Origin: Acidobacteriota bacterium
GTDB taxonomy: Bacteria > Acidobacteriota > Polarisedimenticolia > J045
NCBI GenBank assembly: GCA_017994815.1
Contig: JAGOJY010000032.1
Coordinates: forward strand, 1-49,269
Reading direction: 5' to 3'
Length of the DNA: 49,269 nt
Under the pieces are notes generated by a model, which worked only from the letters and a program-made list of their open reading frames with translations, did not search any database and was not told the origin of the DNA. The translations under genes and the position numbers were made by a program. This document shows, one piece after another, positions 28,891 through 38,472 of the stretch; within the stretch, counting starts at the first letter, position 1; every line of letters starts with the position of its first letter.

Positions 28891-30630
28891 TCAGGTTTCG
28901 ATGATGAAGCGCGAGCCGCGGCCCAGCTCGGACTCGACGCGGATCTGCCACCCGTGAAGCTGCACGAGGTGCCGGACGATCGCCAGCCCGAGACCCGTGC
29001 CGCCCAGCTCGCGCGAGGCCGCGGGGTCGACGCGGTGGAAGCGGCGGAAGACCTTCTCGTGATCGTCGGCGGCGATGCCGATGCCGGTGTCCTCGACCAC
29101 GATCGTGGCGTGCGCGCCGTCCTGGCCGGCGCGGACCCAGACCTCCCCGTCGCGCCGGTTGAACTTCATCGCGTTGTCCACCAGGTTGACCAGGACCTGC
29201 TCGAGCCGGCGCCGGTCGGCCTGCAGCGTGAATCGCGCGGGTATTTCGACCCGGGCCCGCACCCCCATGTGCGCGTAGCGCGGCGCGACCTGCGCGACCA
29301 CCTCGCGCGCGAGCGCGGCGAGGTCCACCGGGCCGATCTCGAGCCGGATCGCCCCGGTCTCGATCAGCGACAGGTCGGTCAGGTCCTCGACCAGCGCCGA
29401 CATGCGTTCGGCGTTGCGGTGGATCGAGTCGAGGAAGCGACCGCGCTCGTCCCCGGCGACCCCGCCGTCGAGAAGCGTCAGGACCGCCGCCTTCACCGCC
29501 GTCAGCGGTGTGCGCAGCTCGTGCGACACGTTGGCCACGAACTCGCGGCGGACCGACTCCAGCGACTCCAGCCGCGTGACGTCGAAGAACAAGAGCGCGA
29601 CCGCGCTGGGGGGGCCGTTTTCCCCGGCCCGCACCGGCGTGGCGTGGAGTTCGTACGCGCGGGCAGCCGGCGCGTCGTCCATCCTCTCCGTGCGCGGCTC
29701 GCCGGTCTGGAGCACCGCCTCGATCGCCGACAGCACGACCGGGTGGCGGATGACCTCGGCCACCGGGCGGCCCACCGGGTCGGCGCGCAGGCTTCCGGCG
29801 CGGCACAGCGCGTCGTTCACGAGCTGGACCCGCCGCTCGCGGTCGACCAGCAGCAGCCCTTCCTTCATGCCGGCGATGACGGCCCGCAGCAGCCGGCGTT
29901 CGTGTTCGATCTCGGCGCCCTTGCCCGCCAGCGCCTGCTGCATCCGCGCCACGGCGCGGCCGAGCGCGCCGATCTCGTCGTCGCGGTCGGCCGCCGCGGT
30001 CAGTTCCAGGTCGCCCGCGGCGACGCGGCCGGCAAGCGAGCTGAGCTGCTCGAGCGGACGCGCCCAGTGTCGGACGGTGAAGAAGGCGACCGCGGCGACG
30101 AGGAACGGGGCGGTGAGCAACAGCAGCAGCAGGAGCGTCAGCGACGGTCGCTCGGCCTGCCGCACCTGCCACGCCGGCAGGGCGACGCGCACGAAGCCGA
30201 TCGGCCCGTCGCCGTCCAGCCGGCGCGCGAGGTAGAAGTACCTCTCGCCGGTGCTCTCGGAAGAGCGGTCGTTCTGCCCCCAGCCGACATCGGCGGCGCG
30301 CCGCACCTCGGGCCGGTCGCGGTGGTTCTCCAGCCGCGGCAGCCGTTCCGCCGACACCGACGAATCGCCCACCACGCGCCCGTCACGCGCGATGAGCGAC
30401 ACGCGCAGGTCGAGCCGCGCGCCCCAGTCGCGGGCCCAGCGCTGGGGATCGCCGGGCGCGGGCTGGCTGCCGATCCACGCGGCGAGGAGGTCGGCCTCCG
30501 AGCGCAGCCGCTCGACGTAGCGCTCGCGGGTGCTCGCGCGGATCACCGAGTAGGCGGCCGCACCGATCACCAGCCCTCCGGCCACGGCGGTGACGCCGAG
30601 CAGCAGGACGAGCTTGCGGCGGACCGTCAC
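28891..30630 (-). CDS. phoR: Phosphate regulon sensor histidine kinase PhoR
   Basis: The 579-residue kinase has TM1 (about residues 7-27), a periplasmic sensor region, TM2 (about 155-175), HAMP, a PAS domain (AVIAGMKEGLLLVDRERRVQ near 245) and a transmitter. The phospho-accepting His lies in EFVANVSHELRTPLTAVKA near 368, followed by the ATPase boxes NLVDNAMKFN, DTGIGIA and GGTGLGLAI. A PAS domain and HisKA of this type, right beside phoU and pst genes, identify PhoR. The periplasmic region is larger than in E. coli PhoR. The GTG start at 30630 overlaps the phoU stop as GTGA, so the kinase is made together with PhoU. Confidence 0.92.
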   Translation of the reverse strand: MTVRRKLVLLLGVTAVAGGLVIGAAAYSVIRASTRERYVERLRSEADLLAAWIGSQPAPGDPQRWARDWGARLDLRVSLIARDGRVVGDSSVSAERLPRLENHRDRPEVRRAADVGWGQNDRSSESTGERYFYLARRLDGDGPIGFVRVALPAWQVRQAERPSLTLLLLLLLTAPFLVAAVAFFTVRHWARPLEQLSSLAGRVAAGDLELTAAADRDDEIGALGRAVARMQQALAGKGAEIEHERRLLRAVIAGMKEGLLLVDRERRVQLVNDALCRAGSLRADPVGRPVAEVIRHPVVLSAIEAVLQTGEPRTERMDDAPAARAYELHATPVRAGENGPPSAVALLFFDVTRLESLESVRREFVANVSHELRTPLTAVKAAVLTLLDGGVAGDERGRFLDSIHRNAERMSALVEDLTDLSLIETGAIRLEIGPVDLAALAREVVAQVAPRYAHMGVRARVEIPARFTLQADRRRLEQVLVNLVDNAMKFNRRDGEVWVRAGQDGAHATIVVEDTGIGIAADDHEKVFRRFHRVDPAASRELGGTGLGLAIVRHLVQLHGWQIRVESELGRGSRFIIET

Positions 30631-31304
30631 GGCGTGGGGGCCTGTTCCGCGGGCCCGCGGTGCCGGATCACCTGACCCTCGGTCATGTACACGATCATCT
30701 CGCAGATGTTCGTCGCCTGGTCGCCGATCCGCTCGAAAAGTTTCGCCACGAAGGTCAGGCGCAGCGCCCGCGTGATCGTGCGCGGGTCTTCGATCATGTG
30801 CGAGAGGAGCACGCGGAAGATCTGCTCCAGCCGCTGGTCCAGCTCGTCGTCCATCGCGATCACCGCCCGGGCGCTCGCGGTGTCGCGGCTGCCGAACGCG
30901 TCGAGCGCGCCGCGCAGCATCTCCTGGGCCCGGCGCGCCATCAGCGGGATGTCCACCAGCCGGCGGCTTGGCGGTTCCTTCCCCAGCTCGATCGCGCGCT
31001 CGCCGATGTTCGCCGCGTAGTCGCCGATCCGCTCGAGGCTCGGCGTGATCTTGAGCACGGTCGTGACGAAGCGCAGGTCGCCGGCAGCGAGCTGGTAGCG
31101 CGCGAGCAGCGTCATCGCGCGCTCGTCGATCTCCAGCTCCAGCCGGTCGATCTCCTCGTCGGCCCGGATCACCTCCGCGGCCACGCGGTCGTCGCGGCCG
31201 TTGAGCGCCTCGACCGAGCGCGAGATCGCCTGCTCGACCAGCCCGCCCATGCGCTGGACCGCCGCGGTCAGTTCCTGCAGGTCGTGCTCGAAGTGCCGTT
31301 CCAT
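30627..31304 (-). CDS. phoU: Phosphate signalling complex protein PhoU
   Basis: The 225-residue all-helical protein shows both PhoU three-helix repeats, with the metal-binding E(R)IGDxAxNI signatures in LERIGDYAANIGERAIEL near residue 97 and FERIGDQATNICEMIVYM near 200. It links the Pst transporter to PhoR and holds the regulon off when phosphate is plentiful. MERHFEHDLQEL is the conserved start. Its stop codon overlaps phoR. The 86-base gap to pstB contains a GC-rich hairpin repeat. Confidence 0.96.
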   Translation of the reverse strand: MERHFEHDLQELTAAVQRMGGLVEQAISRSVEALNGRDDRVAAEVIRADEEIDRLELEIDERAMTLLARYQLAAGDLRFVTTVLKITPSLERIGDYAANIGERAIELGKEPPSRRLVDIPLMARRAQEMLRGALDAFGSRDTASARAVIAMDDELDQRLEQIFRVLLSHMIEDPRTITRALRLTFVAKLFERIGDQATNICEMIVYMTEGQVIRHRGPAEQAPTP

Positions 31305-31334
31305 TTGTCCCCCGCTCCACACCGTGTCGTTTGC

Positions 31335-31353
31335 GGGCCGCCTGCGGCGGCCC
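31335..31353. repeat. Dispersed GC-rich hairpin repeat, copy between pstB and phoU
   Basis: GGGCCGCC-TGC-GGCGGCCC forms a perfect 8-bp stem with a 3-base loop, followed by CCTACGG. The same core occurs in other intergenic gaps of the window, which marks it as a REP-like dispersed element. Between pstB and phoU it could modulate relative mRNA levels. Confidence 0.6.
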
Positions 31354-31390
31354 CTACGGCGGCCAGCCGCATGCGCGACGCGCCACATTC

Positions 31391-32191
31391 CTAACCGAAC
31401 CGACCCGTGATGTAGTCCTCGGTCTGGCGCACCTTCGGCTGCAGGAACAGCTCCGTCGTCACGCCGTACTCGATCAGCTGCCCGAGGTACAGGAACGCGG
31501 TGTAGTCCGACACGCGGGCGGCCTGCTGCATGTTGTGCGTCACGATCACGATCGTGTAGTCGCGCTGCAGCTCGCGCATCAGCTCCTCGATCCGCGCCGT
31601 GGCGATCGGATCGAGCGCGGAGCACGGCTCGTCGAGCAGGATCACCTCCGGCTCCACCGCAATCGCGCGGGCGATGCACAGCCGCTGCTGCTGGCCGCCC
31701 GACAGACCCAGCGCGCTCCCGCGCAGGCGGTCCTTCACCTCGTCCCACAGCGCCGCGGCCGTCAGGCTGCGCTCGACGATCGCGTCGAGGTCGCGCTGGC
31801 GGGTCACGCCGTGCAACCGCGGGCCGTAGGCGATGTTGTCGTAGATCGTCTTGGGAAACGGGTTCGGCTTCTGGAACACCATGCCGACCCGCCGGCGCAG
31901 CGTGTTGACGTCGGCCCGGTGGTCGAAGACGCTCTCGCCTTCGAAGCGGATGTCGCCGGAGGTCCGCACGCCGTCCACCAGGTCGTTCATGCGGTTGAAG
32001 GTGCGCAGGAGGGTGGACTTGCCGCAGCCGGACGGGCCGATGAAGGCCGTGATCTTGCGCCGGCGGATGTCGAGCGTGATCCCGTCCAGCGCCCGCGCGG
32101 GGCCGTACCACAGCGAGAGCGCGTCGACCGCGATGACCGGGTCATCGATCGCGGGCCGGGGCGGCGGGGATGGCTGAGCGGTCGGCATCAT
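31391..32191 (-). CDS. pstB: Phosphate ABC transporter ATP-binding protein PstB
   Basis: The 266-residue ATPase has Walker [10 protein letters not shown] near residue 53, Q-loop [19 protein letters not shown] near 104, signature [14 protein letters not shown] near 163 and Walker [14 protein letters not shown] near 183, then the H-loop in [26 protein letters not shown] and CSALDP are characteristic of PstB. It powers phosphate import and interacts with PhoU. Two adjacent ATG codons (32191 and 32188) could start it. It lies between pstA and phoU. Confidence 0.97.
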   Translation of the reverse strand: MMPTAQPSPPPRPAIDDPVIAVDALSLWYGPARALDGITLDIRRRKITAFIGPSGCGKSTLLRTFNRMNDLVDGVRTSGDIRFEGESVFDHRADVNTLRRRVGMVFQKPNPFPKTIYDNIAYGPRLHGVTRQRDLDAIVERSLTAAALWDEVKDRLRGSALGLSGGQQQRLCIARAIAVEPEVILLDEPCSALDPIATARIEELMRELQRDYTIVIVTHNMQQAARVSDYTAFLYLGQLIEYGVTTELFLQPKVRQTEDYITGRFG

Positions 32192-32208
32192 CGTTCCCTT
32201 CGCATGGC

Positions 32209-32230
32209 GGGCGGCCTGCGGCGGCCGCTA
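32209..32230. repeat. Dispersed GC-rich hairpin repeat, copy between pstA and pstB
   Basis: GGCGGGCGGCCTGCGGCGGC followed by CGCTACA is a variant of the repeat found between pstB and phoU. The left arm has a C/G swap, so a 6-bp stem (GCGGCC with GGCCGC) with a 6-base loop forms instead. It fills most of the 36-base gap between pstA and pstB. Confidence 0.5.
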
Positions 32231-33859
32231 CACATCGGCGGCCAGCGCGTACCGGCGGCGCAGGTGGTTGCGCAGCGCGATCGCGGCGAGGTTCATCACG
32301 GCGACCACAAGCACCAGGAGCAGCGCCGTGGCGAAGACGAGGGGCTTGCTCGCCTCGACGTTCGGACTCTGGAAGCCGATGTCGTAGATGTGGAAGCCCA
32401 AGTGCATGAACTTCCGCTCGAGGTGCACGAACGGCGCGTGGTGATCGAGCGGCAGGTTCGGCGCGAGCTTGACCATGCCGACGATCATCAGCGGGGCGAC
32501 CTCCCCCGCCGCGCGCGCCATCGCGAGGATCATGCCGGTCAGGATCCCGGGAGCCGCGGCGGGGACGACGATGCGCCAGGTCGTCTCGAACTTCGTCGCC
32601 CCGAGCGCCATCGAGCCCTCGCGGACCACGCGCGGCACGGCCGCCAGCCCCTCCTCGGCCGCGACGATCACGACCGGGACGGTGAGGACCGCCAGCGTCA
32701 GGCTGGCCCAGAGGATCCCGCCCGTGCCGAACGTCGGGTTCGGCAGCCGCTCGGGGTAGAACAGCCGGTCGATCGTGCCGCCCAGGAAGTAGACGAAGAA
32801 ACCCAGCCCGACCATCCCGAAGACGATCGACGGCACCCCGGCGAGGTTGTTGACGGCGATGCGCACGATGCGCACGAACGGCCCTTGGCGCGCGTACTCG
32901 CGCAGGTACACCGCCGCGAGCACCCCGAGCGGCGTCACGGCGATCCCGGTGATGAACACCATCATCACGGTGCCGAAGATCGCCGGTAAGATGCCGCCCT
33001 CGGTATTCGACTCGCGGGGCTCGCCGGCCACGAACTCCCAGAGCCGGCCAGCGTACAGCCGCACCCGTTCCGGCCAGCCGAGCGCGTTGGGGCGGAACGC
33101 GCGCACGATCGCCGCGACCGGGACCTCTTTGCGCGTGCCGTCCGCCGCCTCCATCACCGCCGTCTCGCGCAGCAGTTCCCGGCGCAGCGTGGCCAGCCGC
33201 TCGGCGAGCCGCTCGTATTCCTCGCGGCGCTCGGTGATCTGCTCGTCCAGTTGCTGCAGCCGCTCGGAACGTTCGCGCTGCGGCAGCCGCGCGAGCCGCG
33301 GCTCGCGCCGGGCCAGCGTGAGCCGGTCGATCTGGTGGTTGATCTCGCCGATCGGCCCCTTCTCGAGCGCCGCGACCTCGCGCGCCTCGCGCTGCTTGGC
33401 CGCGTGCAACAGCGGAAAGGCGCGCCACGCGGCCTCCGGCCCGGACGCCAGCCGCTCGTCGCCGCGGCGCAACTCGACCATCCGCCCGTAGAAGTTCCCC
33501 CACTCCAGCCGTTCCAGTTCCACGACGTCAGCGGGCTCGTCCCGCCGCGCGATTCCCGCCTCGTCCACCCACACGAAGTCGGCGCCGCCGACGTCGCGGT
33601 TGCCGACCTTGAGCTGCACCCGCCACTGCGGCGGCGCCCCGGGTTCCGCGGGCGGGGCCGTCTCGCGCTGCTGGAGTTCGCCGAGCAGTCGCCGGCCGTC
33701 GCGCAGCTCGAGCTGCACCAGCCGGCGCGGCCAGAAGTGGCTCAGGCCGTTGACCGCGAGCAGGAGCAGCAGCCCGCACACGAGCAACAGCGTGAACGCC
33801 AGCGCTCCGGCGCAGAGCGCGGTCAGGTGCTCACCCGATCCCGCCGCGTGCGGTCTCAT
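32228..33859 (-). CDS. pstA: Phosphate ABC transporter permease PstA, long form with coiled-coil insert
   Basis: The 543-residue protein has a first transmembrane helix (about residues 15-38), a hydrophilic region of about 220 residues, and then the usual permease core from about residue 260. The insert contains a predicted coiled coil rich in Leu, Arg and Glu (QRERSERLQQLDEQITERRE near 170). The core has VNNLAGVPSIVFGMVGLGFF and the EAA loop REGSMALGATKFETTWRIVV. PstA is usually under 300 residues; the long type is known from Pseudomonas. The ATG at 33859 overlaps the pstC stop by 4 bases. It forms the channel with PstC. Confidence 0.93.
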   Translation of the reverse strand: MRPHAAGSGEHLTALCAGALAFTLLLVCGLLLLLAVNGLSHFWPRRLVQLELRDGRRLLGELQQRETAPPAEPGAPPQWRVQLKVGNRDVGGADFVWVDEAGIARRDEPADVVELERLEWGNFYGRMVELRRGDERLASGPEAAWRAFPLLHAAKQREAREVAALEKGPIGEINHQIDRLTLARREPRLARLPQRERSERLQQLDEQITERREEYERLAERLATLRRELLRETAVMEAADGTRKEVPVAAIVRAFRPNALGWPERVRLYAGRLWEFVAGEPRESNTEGGILPAIFGTVMMVFITGIAVTPLGVLAAVYLREYARQGPFVRIVRIAVNNLAGVPSIVFGMVGLGFFVYFLGGTIDRLFYPERLPNPTFGTGGILWASLTLAVLTVPVVIVAAEEGLAAVPRVVREGSMALGATKFETTWRIVVPAAAPGILTGMILAMARAAGEVAPLMIVGMVKLAPNLPLDHHAPFVHLERKFMHLGFHIYDIGFQSPNVEASKPLVFATALLLVLVVAVMNLAAIALRNHLRRRYALAADV

Positions 33860-36159
33860 GCGTGCGAGAACCGGCGGCGCAGGCGCTGGCGCACCAGCTC
33901 GGCGACGGTGTTGACGACGAACGTCATCAGGAACAGCAGCAGGCCCGCCAGGAACAGCGTGCGGTAGAGCGTCCCGCCGACGGGGGCCTCGGGGATCTCG
34001 GTCGCGATGTTGGCCGACAGCGTGCGGAAGCCGTTGAACGGGCTCCAGTCCATGATCGGCGTGTTGCCGGTGGCCATCAGCACGATCATCGTCTCGCCGA
34101 CGGCGCGGCCGAAGCCGAGCATCACCGCCGAGAAGATGCCGGCGCTGGCGGAGGGCAGCACGACGCGCGTGACCGTTTGCCAGCGCGTGGCGCCGAGCGC
34201 GCGGGAGCCCGCGACCAGCCCGCGCGGCACGTTGGAGAACGCCTCCTCGGAAACCGAGAAGATGATCGGGATCACGGCAAAGCCCATCGCGAGGCCGACC
34301 ACGACGGCGTTGCGCTGGTCGTAGGTCAACCCGAGCACCTCGAGCAACCAGCCCTGGAACCGACCGCCGAAGGCGAGCCGTTCGAACGCGGGTCCGAGCT
34401 GGAGCGCGACGAGGATGCCGAGGCCGAGGAAGCCGATCGCGGCGATCGCCTCGGACCCCGAGGGCAACGCGGCCCGCACGCGGGACGGCAACAGGCGCCA
34501 CGACCAGCCCCACAGCAGGGCCGTCGCCGGCAGCACCACCAGCATCAGGACGAGCGCGGGAAAGTGCGCCTCGACCCGCGGCGCGAGCCACAGTCCGGCG
34601 AGGAACCCCAGCACGACGCTGGGCAGCGCGGCCATGATCTCGACGCTCGGCTTGACGATGTTCCGCAGCGAAGCGTGCATGAACTGCGAGGTGTACATCG
34701 CACCGAAAACGCCGAGCGGGATCGCCAGGATCAAGGAGTAGAACGTGCCCTTCAGCGTGCCGACGATCAGCGGCGTCAGGCTGAGCTTGGGCTCGAAGTC
34801 GTCGCTCGACGCCGACGACTGCCAGACCAGGGCCGGGCCGTCGTACCCCTCGTACCAGACCGGCAGGAACAAAGAGCGCAGGCTGACCTCGGGGTGCGGG
34901 TTGTCGATCGACAGGAGCGCGGCCCGGCGCGCGCCGACGACGATCGCGCCGTTGGCCTTGGGCGAGAACACCACGCTCGCGGCGCCCGCGACGCTGGCCG
35001 GCCCGCGCCACAGCGTGCGCCCGGATGTCGAGTGGTGCAGGCCCAGCCCGCCCTGCCCGTCGAGCGTGAGGAACCCCTTGTCCCGCGGCGAGGGCGCGAT
35101 CGACCGCACCGCCGCCGCGACGGCAGGGAACTCGCGAACGCGCGTCGGGCGCGGCGCGGCGCCGCCGCATCGGGCCATGAGCCAGACGCTGATCGAGCCG
35201 TCCTCTTGCCCGACCACGAGCGCCCCGTGGCCGCCGAGCGGCGCGAGGGCCGTGACCGGGCTCCCGCCGGCCGACACCGCGACCGGCTCGCCCGGCACGC
35301 CGTCCACGATGTTCCAGAGGACGACCTGGCCCGTGGTCGTACCGGCGTAAAGGCGCCGACCCGCGGCGTCGATCGCGAGTTCGGAAACCGGGGCGGGCGC
35401 CGGGAACGCGCGTTGGTCGGGCGTCTCGCTGCGCTCGCCGGTGATCGGGTTGCTCTCGATGGTGACGCTCGCCAGCGCCAGCGTGCCGTCGGCGAGCCGC
35501 GCCGCCGCGATCGCGCCGCCGTCGTCGCGCAAGGTGCCGGTGAAGGCCTCGACCGGGCGGCTTGCCGGGTCGAGGACGAGCAGCACCTCGCGGCCGAGCG
35601 CGGGCCGCGGCCGATCGTGCGCGGACGTCCCCTCGGACCACGCCACGGACGCGAGGACGACCCGCCCGTCGGCCGTCCCCGCGGCGAAGACCTGCGCGCC
35701 GGGCAGCACGTGCGGGTGCAGCAGCGGCGCGGGCGCCGAGAGCGTGGCGATGTCGGCCGCGCGCCCGTCGCGCAGGTCGGCCGCGCGCAGCCGGCCATCG
35801 ACACCGAGCGCGACGATCGTGCGCCGCGACTCGTCCGCGAGGACGGCCGGGCCCCGGGCCGCGGGCCAGGCGATCGTCGAGGCGACGGCGACGCGGGCCG
35901 GGCGCAAGAGCGGCCAGGTCTCGGCGAGGATGAAGACGAGGATCCCGAGGACGCCGGCGATGATCGCCAGCCCGCCGGCGACGACGAGCCAGCGGGCCGC
36001 GGAATCCGACCAGCGCCGGCGGCGGCTGGTCAGGGGGACGCGCGCACGCGCCGGTGCGCCGGGGAAATCGCCGGCGACCGGTGCGTGCGCGTCCACGACG
36101 ACCTCCCGTGCGCGATCGATCGCGATGTTCTTCGGAGCGGCCGTCGTTGCCTCCACCAC
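33856..36159 (-). CDS. pstC: Phosphate ABC transporter permease PstC, long form with beta-propeller-like insert
   Basis: The 767-residue protein has a basic N-terminus, one transmembrane helix (about residues 57-80), a hydrophilic insert of roughly 350 residues, and a permease core from about 470. The insert has WD40-like periodicity (RLYAGTTTGQVVLWNIVDG, ALVVGQEDGSISVWLM, GFLTLDGQGGLGLHHSTSG), and lies after TM1, so it is probably periplasmic. The core has MAALPSVVLGFLAGL and the EAA loop VAGSRALGATRWQTVTRVVL. Typical PstC is about 320 residues; long forms exist in Pseudomonas. The start is GTG at 36159 or the adjacent GTG at 36156. pstS ends 16 bases upstream. Confidence 0.93.
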   Translation of the reverse strand: MVEATTAAPKNIAIDRAREVVVDAHAPVAGDFPGAPARARVPLTSRRRRWSDSAARWLVVAGGLAIIAGVLGILVFILAETWPLLRPARVAVASTIAWPAARGPAVLADESRRTIVALGVDGRLRAADLRDGRAADIATLSAPAPLLHPHVLPGAQVFAAGTADGRVVLASVAWSEGTSAHDRPRPALGREVLLVLDPASRPVEAFTGTLRDDGGAIAAARLADGTLALASVTIESNPITGERSETPDQRAFPAPAPVSELAIDAAGRRLYAGTTTGQVVLWNIVDGVPGEPVAVSAGGSPVTALAPLGGHGALVVGQEDGSISVWLMARCGGAAPRPTRVREFPAVAAAVRSIAPSPRDKGFLTLDGQGGLGLHHSTSGRTLWRGPASVAGAASVVFSPKANGAIVVGARRAALLSIDNPHPEVSLRSLFLPVWYEGYDGPALVWQSSASSDDFEPKLSLTPLIVGTLKGTFYSLILAIPLGVFGAMYTSQFMHASLRNIVKPSVEIMAALPSVVLGFLAGLWLAPRVEAHFPALVLMLVVLPATALLWGWSWRLLPSRVRAALPSGSEAIAAIGFLGLGILVALQLGPAFERLAFGGRFQGWLLEVLGLTYDQRNAVVVGLAMGFAVIPIIFSVSEEAFSNVPRGLVAGSRALGATRWQTVTRVVLPSASAGIFSAVMLGFGRAVGETMIVLMATGNTPIMDWSPFNGFRTLSANIATEIPEAPVGGTLYRTLFLAGLLLFLMTFVVNTVAELVRQRLRRRFSHA

Positions 36160-36175
36160 GGGTCGGAATCGCTGC

Positions 36176-37153
36176 TCAGTTCAGCTTCTGCAGTTCCTTG
36201 TCCACCATCGCCGCCGTCAGCGGCAGGTAGCCGTCCTTGACGACGACGTCCTGCCCGTCCCGCGAGAGCGTGTAGCGCAGGAACTGCTCGACCAGCGGGC
36301 TGAGCGGCTGGCCCGGGGCCTTGTTGACGTAGATGTAGAGGAAGCGCGCGAGCGGGTACTTCCCCGAGAGGACGTTCTCCGGATCGTCGCCGATGAACGG
36401 CGCGCCTTCCTTGGCCGCCAGCGCCACCGTCTTCACGCCCGAGGTCTTGTAGCCGACCCCGCTGTAGCCCATCGCGTACTTGTCGGCGGTGACGCCCTGT
36501 ACCACGGCCGCGGAGCCGGGCTGCTCCTTCACGGAGTCCTTGTAATCACCCTTGCACAGGGCGTGTTCCTTGAAGTAGCCGTACGTGCCCGAGGCCGAGT
36601 TGCGGCCGTACAGGCTGATCGGCTTGTCGGCCCACGACCCGCCGAGGCCCAGGTCGCCCCAGGTGGCCAGCTCCTTCGGGCCGCCGCAGGCGCGGTTCCT
36701 GGAGAAGATCGCGTCGACCTGCGCCAGCGTCAGTTCCTTGAGCGGGTTGTCCTTGTTGATGAACACGGCCAAACCGTCGATCGCCACCGCGACCGCCGTC
36801 GGCTTGTAGCCGAACTTCTTCTCGAACTCGTCGATCTCGCCGGACTTCATCAGCCGGCTCATCGGGCCGAACTGCGCGGTCCCGGCGATCAGCGCCGGCG
36901 GCGCGGTGGACGAGCCCTTGCCCTCGATCTGCGGCTTCACGCCCGGGTACTGCTTGACGAACCCCTCGGCCCACAGCGTCATCAGGTTGTTCAAGGTGTC
37001 CGAGCCGACGGAGCTGATCGTCCCCGAGACCCCGGCGACTTTCTTGTAGCCGGCCAGCGCCGGGTCGATCTTGACCACCTGCGCGAGCGCCGGTGGGGAG
37101 CACAGCAGGCCCGCGCCGGCGAGCAGCGCGGCCAACGGGAAGGTGCGCTTCAT
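36176..37153 (-). CDS. pstS: Periplasmic phosphate-binding protein PstS
   Basis: The 325-residue protein has a signal peptide ([20 protein letters not shown], cleavage near ALA-QV). Phosphate-binding segments are visible: [20 protein letters not shown] near residue 43, [20 protein letters not shown] near 78, and [19 protein letters not shown] near 180, whose R-x-x-x-S-G-T loop is a hallmark of PstS. Binding occurs in the periplasm and delivers phosphate to PstCA. AAGGAGG lies before the ATG at 37153. An array of four Pho-box heptamers lies 44-83 bases upstream, so PhoB activation under phosphate starvation is expected. Confidence 0.96.
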   Translation of the reverse strand: MKRTFPLAALLAGAGLLCSPPALAQVVKIDPALAGYKKVAGVSGTISSVGSDTLNNLMTLWAEGFVKQYPGVKPQIEGKGSSTAPPALIAGTAQFGPMSRLMKSGEIDEFEKKFGYKPTAVAVAIDGLAVFINKDNPLKELTLAQVDAIFSRNRACGGPKELATWGDLGLGGSWADKPISLYGRNSASGTYGYFKEHALCKGDYKDSVKEQPGSAAVVQGVTADKYAMGYSGVGYKTSGVKTVALAAKEGAPFIGDDPENVLSGKYPLARFLYIYVNKAPGQPLSPLVEQFLRYTLSRDGQDVVVKDGYLPLTAAMVDKELQKLN

Positions 37154-37176
37154 GTCCGAACCTCCTTCGTCCATGC

Positions 37177-37193
37177 GGCGATCGTCGATCGCC
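37177..37193. promoter_or_regulatory. 17-bp perfect palindrome in the pstS leader
   Basis: GGCGATCG-T-CGATCGCC is a perfect 8-1-8 inverted repeat between the Pho-box array and the pstS ribosome site. It covers the position where the -10 and transcription start would fall, so it could be an operator for a second regulator, or a 5' mRNA stem. Confidence 0.45.
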
Positions 37194-37196
37194 GGG

Positions 37197-37236
37197 GTGA
37201 CGGTTGCGAAACAGGCGTGTGACAGCCGTGTGACAG
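37197..37236 (-). promoter_or_regulatory. Pho box array upstream of pstS
   Basis: Read on the minus strand, four heptamers start every 11 bases: CTGTCAC (37236-37230), CTGTCAC (37225-37219), CTGTTTC (37214-37208) and CCGTCAC (37203-37197). Heptamers of this sequence separated by 4 bases are the defining pattern of PhoB binding sites. The array lies 44 bases before the pstS ATG. Confidence 0.88.
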
Positions 37237-37277
37237 CTGCATCCCTCGATCGCGGGCCCCTTCCCGCGGCACTCAGA

Positions 37278-38423
37278 TCAGAAGTTGTACACGGCGAAGA
37301 TGCCGATCTCGTCGTTGTCGATCTCGGTGGCAGCCGTCCCGGTGTCCACCTGCTCGTTCTTGTAAACGAGCGCGGCTGACAGCCCCTTGTTGAACGCGTA
37401 CTGCACACCACCGTTGACGTAGGTGTTTTCGAGGTCGGGCAGGCGGTCCTTGTCCGGCTTGGCGTCGTCGTAGCGGGCGAACAGCTCGACCTTGGGCGCG
37501 ACGCGCACCCGACCGTAGACCGAGAAGCCGTCGGCCTCTTCGTCGGTGGTGACGATCTTGTCCACGCTGTTCCAGTTCTTGGCCGCGAACCACTCGACCC
37601 CGACGCGGAAGTTGTCCGAGACGTACGCCGCCAGCGCGTTGACGCGGGTCGCCGTGTTCTCCGCGGGCTTGCTCTCGAGGTCGCGGCCGCGCTTACCCGA
37701 GTAGAAGCCGGCGCCGAAGTTCAGGCCCTTGATCGGCTGGACGCCGACCCGTCCCTCGAAGTCCATGGTCTTGGTCCGCTTGGGATCGGAGTACCCGAGG
37801 CCGTTGATCGCCGAGAACGCGTAGTTGACCTTGGCGTCGAGCGCCTTGCCGAGGAAGTGCAGGCCCCAGTCGGCCGACTCGCCGAACTTCACGCGGTCGC
37901 GGTCGATCAGCGTGTTCTCGATGTAGCGCTGGCCGTACAGCTCCTCGGCGTAGCTGATCCAGGGGTTCGAGGCCGCGCCCAGCCTCAGCGCCGCGGCGTC
38001 GCTCCACTTGTACTGGACGTAGGCGTTCTTCACGAACACGTCGTAGCGGCGGTTGTCACCGCCGCTCGCCGTGCACTTGATTGCGTCGGCCGTTTCGTCC
38101 CCGTCCACGTCGATCGGGTCCACCTTGCAGCCGGCCTTGTTCCCCTTGTCGCCGATGTCGAGGACCAGGCTGGCCGACCAGTTCGGGTCGAAGGTGTGGC
38201 CGACCCCGAGGTAGAAGCGCTTGACATCGATGCCGAACCCGCTGTCGTCGGTCTCGACACCGCCGGTCTCGTAGCTCCTGCTCGACAGGTCCGCGAAAAC
38301 CCGGCCGCTGATCTTCGTCTCCGGCTTGAATTCCGCCTTCGTCTCCTGGGCCCGGGCGCCGCCGAGGCCAGCCCCCAGCACCAGCGCGAGCACCACCAGT
38401 CTCGTCATCGTCACGGTTCGCAT
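37278..38423 (-). CDS. Phosphate-selective porin (OprP/OprO-like)
   Basis: The 381-residue protein starts with a signal peptide ([20 protein letters not shown]) and then shows alternating polar and aromatic residues typical of outer-membrane beta-strands, ending in IGIFAVYNF with the terminal Phe expected by the Bam machinery. [20 protein letters not shown] near 70 and [20 protein letters not shown] near 270 fit the OprP/OprO porin family. It would admit phosphate or polyphosphate across the outer membrane. It lies between phoB and pstS and has its own four-heptamer Pho-box array, which supports a phosphate role. Translation may begin at 38423 or at the Met codon at 38408. Confidence 0.85.
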   Translation of the reverse strand: MRTVTMTRLVVLALVLGAGLGGARAQETKAEFKPETKISGRVFADLSSRSYETGGVETDDSGFGIDVKRFYLGVGHTFDPNWSASLVLDIGDKGNKAGCKVDPIDVDGDETADAIKCTASGGDNRRYDVFVKNAYVQYKWSDAAALRLGAASNPWISYAEELYGQRYIENTLIDRDRVKFGESADWGLHFLGKALDAKVNYAFSAINGLGYSDPKRTKTMDFEGRVGVQPIKGLNFGAGFYSGKRGRDLESKPAENTATRVNALAAYVSDNFRVGVEWFAAKNWNSVDKIVTTDEEADGFSVYGRVRVAPKVELFARYDDAKPDKDRLPDLENTYVNGGVQYAFNKGLSAALVYKNEQVDTGTAATEIDNDEIGIFAVYNF

Positions 38424-38472
38424 CCTCGTCTCCCGGCGGGGTCTCGCCCCCGTGGCACGTTGGATCGCGACG

